A DNA stretch of 7,872 nucleotides, taken from positions 1 through 7,872 of the forward strand of contig JAPSGG010000056.1 in assembly GCA_031177845.1 (NCBI GenBank), written 5' to 3'. Position numbers and translations under genes: made by a program. This document shows positions 1 to 5,445 of the stretch, one piece after another. The notes beneath the pieces were generated by a model. It did no database searches and was not told the origin of the DNA. It saw only the letters and a program-made list of their open reading frames with translations. How positions within the stretch are numbered: position 1 is the stretch's first letter; each line of letters starts with the position of its first letter. Source of the DNA: Chromatiales bacterium. Its GTDB lineage: Bacteria > Pseudomonadota > Gammaproteobacteria > JACCYU01.

Positions 1-250
1 CGGCGGCGAGCGTGAACTGAGGCACCAGCAACAGTCCGCCAGCTATGTCGACGAGGCTCAGATTCATACGCCCCTGGTTATCCGCAAACACGCGGAAAGA
101 AAGGATCCGCTCCAGCAGCCGCTCGACGTGCGCGTGATTGTCGCCGCGTTCGACAGCCACCAGCACCAACAAACCGGTACCAATCGCGCCGACTGGGACA
201 CCGTCGACCTCGACGTGGGCATGGGCGACGCGCTGCAGCAGCCCGATCAC
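1..250 (-). CDS. dtd: D-aminoacyl-tRNA deacylase (Dtd), N-terminal 83 residues; 3' end outside window
   Basis: Dtd hydrolyses D-amino acids mischarged onto tRNA (for example D-Tyr-tRNA) and acts in the cytoplasm as a homodimer. The visible protein starts MIGLLQRVAHAHVEVDG, matching the family's MIALIQRV start. It continues with FRVFADNQGRMNLSL at about residues 52-66 and the active-site strand QFTLAA at 78-83; Thr80 aligns without gaps with E. coli Thr80. Residue 77, just before it, is Pro where E. coli and many homologues have Ser. The start is GTG at 250, whose bases overlap the pip stop codon in a GTGA junction. No Shine-Dalgarno is visible upstream, so translation is probably coupled to pip. 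About 60 C-terminal residues, including the family's NxGP region, lie beyond the left edge. Family assignment is firm from the alignment over the whole visible part. Confidence 0.93.
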   Translation of the reverse strand, partial: MIGLLQRVAHAHVEVDGVPVGAIGTGLLVLVAVERGDNHAHVERLLERILSFRVFADNQGRMNLSLVDIAGGLLLVPQFTLAA

Positions 251-1197
251 GCGTATCGGTCGGCCATCGCATTAGTCGCGCGCAGCAAGGCATCCATGAT
301 TCCTGGTTCCGTGGCCGAGTGGCCGGCATCCGGCACGATGGTCAACTTGGCCTTTGGCCACACACGGTGTAGATCCAGCGCCTGCTCCAGAGGGCACACA
401 ACATCATAGCGCCCGTGCACGATGAAGCCGGGGATAGCCCGCAGTCGATCGGCATTCCTCAGAAGTTGGTCGGGCGCCATGAAGCTATTATTGACGAAAT
501 AGTGACATTCGATGCGCGCGAGACTGAGAGCGACGTGCGGGTCGGCAAAGTGCTCGACGACACCCGGATTGATACGCAGCGTCGCCGTGCGCCCTTCCCA
601 GATCGACCAGGCCTTGGCCGCGGCCATGCGCTGCAGCTCGTCGACTCCGGTCAGGCGGCGATAGTACGCCTGCACCAGATCGGCCCGCTCGGCGGCTGGG
701 ATCGGCTCGATAAAATCCCGCCAGTAATCGGGGAACAAACGGCTGGCGCCATCCTGGTAGAACCAGTCGATATCGCGTTTGCGACACAAGAATATGCCTC
801 GCACTATCAAGCCCAACACCCGTTCAGGATGTGCCTGCGCGTAAGCCAGTCCTAGCGTCGAGCCCCATGAACCACCGAAGACCACCCAGCGCTCGATGCC
901 TAAGTGCTCGCGCAGGGTCTCGATGTCCGAGACCAGATGGGACGTGGTGTTGCCTTCCAGGGCGGCATGGGGGCGTGAGCGGCCGCTGCCTCGCTGGTCG
1001 AACAGCACGATGCGATACCGTTTCGGATCGAAAAATCCGCGGTGGTAGGGCTCGCAACCAGCGCCCGGACCGCCATGCAGGAATATCGCCGGCAAACCGT
1101 CGGGCCGGCCGCATTCCTCCACATACAGATCGTGCGGCGATTCGACCTTGAGTCTGAACTGCCGGTAGGATCTTACATACGTATAGAGCGATAACAC
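247..1197 (-). CDS. pip: Proline iminopeptidase (alpha/beta hydrolase, peptidase family S33)
   Basis: Cytoplasmic serine aminopeptidase that removes N-terminal proline from peptides. Numbering from the GTG start, the oxyanion motif HGGPGAGC is at 41-48, FDQRGSGRS at 66-74, and the nucleophile elbow GGSWGS at 108-113 with Ser110. The acid is Asp265 in HGRYDVVCP and the base is His293 in AGHSATEPG. The triad is complete and the 316-residue length is usual for the family. A longer frame begins at ATG 1227 (326 residues). I prefer GTG at 1197 because a GAGG Shine-Dalgarno lies five bases upstream (1203-1206), and because MLSLYTYVRSYRQFRLKV then aligns without gaps to typical Pip N-termini. The ATG at 1227 has no clear ribosome site. 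The stop overlaps the GTG of dtd. Function is firm; the exact start is less certain. Confidence 0.93.
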   Translation of the reverse strand: MLSLYTYVRSYRQFRLKVESPHDLYVEECGRPDGLPAIFLHGGPGAGCEPYHRGFFDPKRYRIVLFDQRGSGRSRPHAALEGNTTSHLVSDIETLREHLGIERWVVFGGSWGSTLGLAYAQAHPERVLGLIVRGIFLCRKRDIDWFYQDGASRLFPDYWRDFIEPIPAAERADLVQAYYRRLTGVDELQRMAAAKAWSIWEGRTATLRINPGVVEHFADPHVALSLARIECHYFVNNSFMAPDQLLRNADRLRAIPGFIVHGRYDVVCPLEQALDLHRVWPKAKLTIVPDAGHSATEPGIMDALLRATNAMADRYA

Positions 1198-1202
1198 TGA
1201 CA

Positions 1203-1206
1203 CCTC
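1203..1206 (-). promoter_or_regulatory. Shine-Dalgarno GAGG deciding the pip start
   Basis: On the minus strand GAGG is followed by five bases (TGTCA) and then GTG at 1197. It favours this GTG over the ATG ten codons upstream at 1227, which has only a GC-rich run (GGGCGGTCGCGCTAA) before it. Confidence 0.5.
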
Positions 1207-1250
1207 GAGCAAAACCAGCTGGCGCATTTAGCGCGACCGCCCGTGAACAG

Positions 1251-1278
1251 ATGATAACCGCGTGCGCACAGATTACAA
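1251..1278 (-). promoter_or_regulatory. Candidate sigma-70 promoter for pip-dtd
   Basis: Reading leftwards, TTGTAA (1278-1273, 4 of 6 to TTGACA) is followed by a 16-base spacer and TATCAT (1256-1251, 5 of 6 to TATAAT). Transcription would start near 1244, giving a leader of roughly 47 bases to the GTG at 1197. This is a consensus match by eye only. It is the best candidate I found on this strand in the pip-ttcA gap. Confidence 0.35.
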
Positions 1279-1300
1279 ACTCTGCGCGATCTGGGATAAA
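1273..1300 (+). promoter_or_regulatory. Weak candidate promoter for ttcA and the acyltransferase gene
   Basis: TTACAA (1273-1278, 3 of 6) is separated by 16 bases from GATAAA (1295-1300, 4 of 6), about 45 bases before the ttcA ATG. The match is poor. It is listed because ttcA is the first gene of a plus-strand block and a promoter is expected in this gap. The same six base pairs serve as the -35 of the opposing pip candidate, so the two promoters would be back to back if both are real. Confidence 0.2.
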
Positions 1301-1344
1301 CTGCCTTTGCCTTCTACGCGTTACCCCAAGCAAACGATACTGAT

Positions 1345-2127
1345 ATGACGACGAGCCCAGCCAAACCGCCCAAGACGCTGATCCGCCTAGCCGGCAAGGC
1401 AATCGCTGACTACGCCATGATTCAGGCCGGCGATCGCATTTTGCTTGGATTGTCGGGAGGCAAAGATTCCTTGAGCCTGCTGCATCTGTTGCTCCACTTT
1501 CAGCGCTGTGCGCCTGTGAAGTTCGAGCTCGGCGCCGTCACGGTCGATCCGCAATCGGAGGTCTATGATCCGTCCGCGCTGATCCCTTACATGGCCGACC
1601 TAAGGGTCGCATACTTTTACGAGCGCAAACCCATTCTCCGGCTCGCCACCGAGCACATGGACAACGACTCGTATTGCGCTTTCTGCTCGCGCATGAAGCG
1701 TGGCATCATGTATGGGGTCGCTCGACGCGAGGGCTATAACGTACTGGCGCTCGGTCAGCACCTCGACGATCTCGCTGAGAGCTTCATGATGTCGGCCTTC
1801 CATGGCGGGCGCTTGAAGACCATGAAGGCCCATTACCGCATCGACGCCGGAGACCTGCGCGTGATCCGCCCGCTCGTATACGCGCGCGAGCGACAGACCG
1901 CCTCCTTCGCAGCCGCGGCGGGTTTGCCTGTGATTCCAGAAAATTGCCCGGGTTGTTTCAATATGCCCACGCAGCGCATGCACGTGAAGGGATTGCTAGC
2001 CGCCCAGGAGCAGGTCATTCCGCAATTGTTCAAGTGTCTGCTATCCACCATGCGGCCGCTAATGGCGGCTGGTTTAAAGCATGCGAAAGGCACGGCCTAT
2101 GGGTCGCGCCTCGGCGCTATAGGATAG
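1345..2127 (+). CDS. ttcA: tRNA 2-thiocytidine biosynthesis protein TtcA (PP-loop ATPase, Fe-S)
   Basis: TtcA uses ATP to adenylate C32 of certain tRNAs and inserts sulfur to give s2C32; family members carry a [4Fe-4S] cluster. The 260-residue protein has the PP-loop SGGKDS at 37-42, a first CxxC (Cys111, Cys114) in CAFCSRMKRG, the family motif GQHLDDLAES at 137-146, and a second CxxC (Cys201, Cys204) in ENCPGCFNM. E. coli TtcA has CxxC pairs in equivalent places, three of whose cysteines bind the cluster. The protein is about 50 residues shorter than the E. coli one (311), with the PP-loop close to the N-terminus. ATG 1345 is preferred because it leaves a helix before the PP-loop, although no clear Shine-Dalgarno precedes it. 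The next gene follows after 47 bases with no visible terminator. A related PP-loop thiolase with another tRNA target is a lesser possibility. Confidence 0.9.
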   Translation: MTTSPAKPPKTLIRLAGKAIADYAMIQAGDRILLGLSGGKDSLSLLHLLLHFQRCAPVKFELGAVTVDPQSEVYDPSALIPYMADLRVAYFYERKPILRLATEHMDNDSYCAFCSRMKRGIMYGVARREGYNVLALGQHLDDLAESFMMSAFHGGRLKTMKAHYRIDAGDLRVIRPLVYARERQTASFAAAAGLPVIPENCPGCFNMPTQRMHVKGLLAAQEQVIPQLFKCLLSTMRPLMAAGLKHAKGTAYGSRLGAIG

Positions 2128-2174
2128 TCAAGCGAGCAAGGACTGCCGGCGGTGGCTCCTGCGAGCGCGCTGTG

Positions 2175-3053
2175 ATGCGCACACGACTTATTCGACCAAC
2201 ACTCAAGCTGCTATCTTTTTTGCCCTTGTGGGCCACTCACTGGCTAGGCGCTCTGGTCGGGCTGGCTGCTTATCTTTTCCCGACCCGGATGCGCCACGTG
2301 ACTGGCATCAATCTTGCCATCTGCTATCCGACGCGCCATGAGAAATGGCGTAGACGCATCGCCCGCATCAGTCTTATGGAGACGGGCAAATCGCTGATCG
2401 AGGCACCCCATCTGTGGCGCGTGCCGGCCCACAGGATCTCGTCGCTGGTCAAGATGACAACCGGACAAGCTCTCATGGATGAGGCAATCGCTCGGAATCA
2501 GGGCGTCATCTTGGCCGCACCACATCTCGGTTGCTGGGAATTATGTGGCCTCTACGTCGCTACGAAGTATCCGATCACCAGCCTCTATCGCCGATCGCGG
2601 CAGCCAGCCTTGGAAGCTATCATGCATGCTGGCAGAGAGCATACCGGTGCGCGCCTGGTGCCGACCGAAGTCCGTGGCATCAAGTCCCTCGTTAAGGCGC
2701 TTGATAAAGGACACTGTGTGGGGATACTGCCGGACCAGGTGCCCAATCCAGGCAACGGCGTGTACGCACCTTTCTTCGGCATCGATGCATATACCATGAT
2801 GCTGGCTACACGCCTGGCGAGCAAACGCCGAACTCCCGTGATCTTCACTTATGCACAGCGCCTGCGCGGTGGGGCGGGCTATCACGTTCATTATCGGCCC
2901 GCCACCACGGACGTCTATGATCCGGATCCGGTGGTCGCTGCCGCCGCGGTCAATCTGGGCGTTGAGAACATGGTACGGGAGTGTCCCGAGCAGTATGCCT
3001 GGAGCTATAAACGGTTCAAGGATCGTCCGCCTGGCGAACCGCGGTTCTACTAG
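2175..3053 (+). CDS. LpxL/HtrB-family lysophospholipid (lipid A) acyltransferase
   Basis: Inner-membrane enzyme expected to move an acyl chain from acyl-ACP onto a lipid A precursor, or a related acyl acceptor. The 292-residue protein has one hydrophobic N-terminal segment (about 11-35), then NLAICYP at 46-52, typical of the family. The catalytic HX4E is in APHLGCWE (His117, Glu122). Further family blocks are GIKSLVKALDKG at 168-179, LPDQVPNPGNGVYAPFFG at 185-202, and PEQYAWSYKRFK at 271-282. The length is close to E. coli LpxL (306). The frame is open upstream into ttcA, but no family sequence lies there; ATG 2175 starts directly before the membrane segment, with an adjacent GTG at 2172 as an alternative. 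No strong Shine-Dalgarno is visible. Whether it adds laurate, myristate or another chain, and in which order, cannot be read from sequence, so no symbol is given. Confidence 0.9.
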   Translation: MRTRLIRPTLKLLSFLPLWATHWLGALVGLAAYLFPTRMRHVTGINLAICYPTRHEKWRRRIARISLMETGKSLIEAPHLWRVPAHRISSLVKMTTGQALMDEAIARNQGVILAAPHLGCWELCGLYVATKYPITSLYRRSRQPALEAIMHAGREHTGARLVPTEVRGIKSLVKALDKGHCVGILPDQVPNPGNGVYAPFFGIDAYTMMLATRLASKRRTPVIFTYAQRLRGGAGYHVHYRPATTDVYDPDPVVAAAAVNLGVENMVRECPEQYAWSYKRFKDRPPGEPRFY

Positions 3054-3063
3054 GTTTTGGCGA

Positions 3064-3384
3064 TCAAGACAAGCGCTTCTCAAGCCTGCGCTTGAATACC
3101 TGCATCTCCTTGACTGCTTGTTTATCGCCTCTCTTATCCGCCGCTTCTATGCCGCAGGTATAGGTCTCTAGCGCATCTTGCAGCGCGCCGCGCTCGGTCA
3201 AGACCTTGCCTAGCGCCTTCCAAGCTGCGGAGTAGGTGGCATCTAGCCTGACCGCAGCGCGCAGGTGCGCGACAGCCCGCTCAATCTCGCCCTTCTTCAG
3301 GTATTCATTGCCCAGAGAGAAGCGCAGCAGCGCGGTGTCCTGGCCCTTGGCCAACAGCGCCTCGAAATTTTCGATGATGCCCAT
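3064..3384 (-). CDS. Small tetratricopeptide-repeat protein
   Basis: A 106-residue, probably cytoplasmic, all-helical protein with no signal peptide or membrane segment. Two TPR units are visible: about 18-51 (LLRFSLGNEYLKKGEIERAV and following residues) and about 52-85 (SAAWKALGKVLTERGALQDA and following residues). Both have the usual small and aromatic positions. A basic tail follows, RGDKQAVKEMQVFKRRLEK. Similar short proteins starting MxxIExxEALLAxGxDxALLRFSLGN occur as stand-alone genes in proteobacteria; their role is unknown to me, and TPRs normally mediate protein contacts. I chose ATG 3384 because it matches that N-terminus. ATG 3420 adds 12 residues without family character; neither start has a clear Shine-Dalgarno. 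The gene lies about 100 bases downstream of the methyltransferase in the same direction and ends 10 bases from the convergent acyltransferase gene. Confidence 0.8.
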   Translation of the reverse strand: MGIIENFEALLAKGQDTALLRFSLGNEYLKKGEIERAVAHLRAAVRLDATYSAAWKALGKVLTERGALQDALETYTCGIEAADKRGDKQAVKEMQVFKRRLEKRLS

Positions 3385-3487
3385 AGGCGTTAGGTACTGG
3401 GAATACGCTGTGGGAGCCACAGATCAAGTCAGCAACATGCAACGTGACTGACGACGCCTCTTGTGAGCCGTGCTCTGTTGCCTGCGC

Positions 3488-4060
3488 CTACCTTCTTTGC
3501 CCCACCAGCATCGCCTCGTTGCGAAATCCTCGCGAGATATCGCCGACGCGTCCTTCTTCGCGATAGAGCAGAATCCTGAGTGGCGCGAACAACATCAAAA
3601 GTTCGTTCTCCTCGAGGCGGAAGACGGGGTCACGGGGGCCTGTATCGTCCACACTATCACGTATAAATGTCTGGTAGAAAAGCAGACCCCAAGGCCGCAA
3701 CGCACCGATTAGAGCGCCGGTCAATCGGCGCTCCAGAAAGTAAGACACCGCCACGATATCGAATCCTTCCGGCGCCGGCGGCTTCTTTCCCACGTCACGA
3801 CATTGCGCGCGCAGCGGCAGAGCCTGCTCGCGCGCATAAGCATTGAGCTTGTTGACTGCGACGGCAGAAATGTCATAGGCGGTCACTTCAAGCCCCAATC
3901 GTGCGAGGAGTATGGCGTTGCCGCCCAGCCCGCAGGCCACGTCGAGGGCGCAGCCCTTGGTCGGCAGCAAATGCGTGTTTTCGCTCAGCACGCGCGCCGG
4001 TCTGGCCTCGTCGATATTCAGATCGCGATAGCGCGCATCCCACTTGACACGTGCATCCAT
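3488..4060 (-). CDS. Class I SAM-dependent methyltransferase, substrate unknown
   Basis: A 190-residue soluble Rossmann-fold methyltransferase. The glycine-rich motif I that binds S-adenosylmethionine is LDVACGLGGNA at 39-49. The acidic residue ending strand 2 is Asp63 in VTAYDIS. A later strand, FDIVAVSYFLER (100-111), corresponds to motif IV, and LRPWGLLFYQTFI (121-133) to the strand after it. The N-terminal WDARY resembles TehB-like and related small methyltransferases, but no residues identify a substrate. The frame is open upstream to 4270, but that part overlaps ntrX. ATG 4060, 20 bases after the ntrX stop, gives the domain its usual length. This start codon sits in a perfect 7-bp hairpin and has no clear Shine-Dalgarno. 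Its position suggests co-transcription with ntrYX; a role in NtrYX signalling is not shown. Confidence 0.85.
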   Translation of the reverse strand: MDARVKWDARYRDLNIDEARPARVLSENTHLLPTKGCALDVACGLGGNAILLARLGLEVTAYDISAVAVNKLNAYAREQALPLRAQCRDVGKKPPAPEGFDIVAVSYFLERRLTGALIGALRPWGLLFYQTFIRDSVDDTGPRDPVFRLEENELLMLFAPLRILLYREEGRVGDISRGFRNEAMLVGQRR

Positions 4061-4070
4061 GTGTGGATGC
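4053..4070 (-). promoter_or_regulatory. Perfect inverted repeat covering the methyltransferase start codon
   Basis: On the transcript the sequence reads GCATCCA-CACA-TGGATGC, a 7-bp perfect stem with a 4-base loop. The ATG at 4060-4058 straddles the loop and the 3' arm. In mRNA this could hide the start until ribosomes or other factors melt it. The repeat is seen directly; the regulatory role is inference. Confidence 0.35.
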
Positions 4071-4080
4071 GGAGCGGCTG

Positions 4081-5445
4081 TCAGTCGACTTCCTTCGGAT
4101 TGATGCCCAACGCGCGGAGCTTGCGGTATAAATGCGTACGCTCCATCCCGACCCTCTGTGAAAGCCGGCTGACACTGCCGCGGCACTGCTTGAGCTGGTG
4201 TAGCAGATAGCTGCGTTCGAATTCCTCGCGCGCCTCGCGCAGGGGCAGTTCGAACACATTGTGCCGCCACCGCGGTTCTTCCGTGCGTTCGCCGCGCTGG
4301 CCCAAGGCAAGCTCGACCTCGTCGACCCCGATCTGTTCGGAAGTAACCATGATCAGCAGGCGCTGCACCAGATTGCGCAACTCGCGGCTGTTACCCGGCC
4401 ACGAGTAATGGCGCAGACGGTTTTGCGCCGCAATGGCGAAACGCCGGTAAGGCAAGCCCTCGCGGCTGCAATAGAAGTCAGCGTAATAACTGAGCAGTTC
4501 GGGGATATCCTCGGCATGCTCGCGCAGGGATGGTACCCGCAGCGGCACCACGTTGAGCCGATAGTACAAGTCCTCCCGGAAACGGTCGGCCCGGACCTCC
4601 TGTTGGAGATCATGCTGAGTTGCGGCCATGACGCGCACGTCGGCGTTCACCGGCTGGCTTCCGCCGACTCGCAGGAAGCTCTGCCCTTCCAGCGCGTTCA
4701 ACAGCCGGCCTTGGGCCTGCAGATCCATATCCGCAACTTCGTCCAGGAAGAACACGCCGCCGCTGGCCTGCTCCAGCAGGCCATGATGCACCGCCTCGCC
4801 GGCTTCCGAGCCAAGCAATTCCGACGTCGAATTCTCGCGTGCCAGCGCCGCGGCGCTCATGCTCACGAATGGATGATCACTACGCGGACTCAACGAGTGC
4901 ACATAGCGGGCAATGGTTTCCTTACCGGTGCCCGGCTCCCCAGTGATCAACACCCAGGAATCATGCTGCGCGATACGCCTGGCCTGCGCGCGTAGCTGCT
5001 GCATCACGGCGCTGGAGCCGATGGGCTCGGCTGCATAGGACTGGCCGCCAAGCCCGAGGTTCTCGCGTTGCAGCTGATCGGCCTCCAGGGCCCGGCGCAC
5101 AGACAGCAGCAACTTGGCCAGGGTGAGCGGTTTTTCAATGAAATCGAACGCGCCTAGGCGGGTTGCCTCGACCGCCGTCTCCACCGTCCCGTGGCCCGAC
5201 ATGATGATCACAGGACAGGTCAGCCCGCCTCCGTCCTGCCACTCCTTCAACAAGCTGATGCCGTCCTCGCCCGGCATCCAGATATCCAGCAAAACCAGAT
5301 CCGGCCGTCGCAGCCGGCGGCTTTCGCGGGCGCTGGCCGCATCCGCCGCGACGTCAACTTCGTAACCCTCGTCGGAAAGGATCTCCTGCACGAGGTTGCG
5401 GATATCCGGCTCGTCGTCCACTACCAGAATATGCGGTGCGCTCAT
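4081..5445 (-). CDS. ntrX: Response regulator NtrX (receiver-AAA+-Fis)
   Basis: Cytoplasmic partner of the kinase NtrY; in proteobacteria NtrYX has been linked to nitrogen metabolism, redox or oxygen responses and envelope functions. The 454-residue protein has a receiver domain at about 1-120, with acidic Asp10/Asp11, phosphoacceptor Asp54 in LLLDIWMPG, and Lys105. An AAA+ domain at about 140-380 has Walker A GEPGTGKE (169-176), Walker B GGVFFLDEVADM (229-240) and RFREDLYYRLNV (288-299). A C-terminal Fis-type helix-turn-helix lies at about 405-447. The GAFTGA sigma-54 contact loop, expected near 213-222, is replaced by SEAGEAVHHG; absence of this loop is, to my knowledge, usual in NtrX. ATG 5445 overlaps the ntrY stop (ATGA) and has a good Shine-Dalgarno (GAGGGAG, 7 bases upstream) inside ntrY. 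The choice of NtrX over NtrC rests on the missing loop and the NtrY partner. Confidence 0.95.
   Translation of the reverse strand: MSAPHILVVDDEPDIRNLVQEILSDEGYEVDVAADAASARESRRLRRPDLVLLDIWMPGEDGISLLKEWQDGGGLTCPVIIMSGHGTVETAVEATRLGAFDFIEKPLTLAKLLLSVRRALEADQLQRENLGLGGQSYAAEPIGSSAVMQQLRAQARRIAQHDSWVLITGEPGTGKETIARYVHSLSPRSDHPFVSMSAAALARENSTSELLGSEAGEAVHHGLLEQASGGVFFLDEVADMDLQAQGRLLNALEGQSFLRVGGSQPVNADVRVMAATQHDLQQEVRADRFREDLYYRLNVVPLRVPSLREHAEDIPELLSYYADFYCSREGLPYRRFAIAAQNRLRHYSWPGNSRELRNLVQRLLIMVTSEQIGVDEVELALGQRGERTEEPRWRHNVFELPLREAREEFERSYLLHQLKQCRGSVSRLSQRVGMERTHLYRKLRALGINPKEVD

Noticed and set aside
824..1402. 192-codon minus-strand frame crossing pip and the start of ttcA
   Set aside because: It is out of frame with pip, overlaps two real genes, and has arginine- and alanine-rich composition without motifs.
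1944..2174. Upstream extension of the acyltransferase frame into ttcA
   Set aside because: The added 77 residues overlap the ttcA 3' end, carry no family sequence, and precede the N-terminal membrane segment that starts at ATG 2175.
3036..3047. GAACCGCGGTTC palindrome as a rho-independent terminator of the ttcA-acyltransferase transcript
   Set aside because: It sits inside the last codons, has at most a 4-5 bp stem, and is separated from a mere TTTT by seven bases.
3427..3449. Inverted arms AGTCA and TGACT with a 13-base spacer upstream of the TPR gene
   Set aside because: The arms are only 5 bp, the interior has no symmetry, and nothing links it to a known operator; chance is likely.
4061..4270. 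N-terminal extension of the methyltransferase frame over ntrX
   Set aside because: The extra 70 residues overlap the Fis domain of ntrX in another frame and look like shadow translation; the domain begins at ATG 4060.
4261..4995. Long plus-strand open frame (244 codons) antisense to ntrX
   Set aside because: It lies wholly opposite a convincing ntrX, shows no family motifs, and is the kind of mirror frame expected in GC-rich coding DNA.
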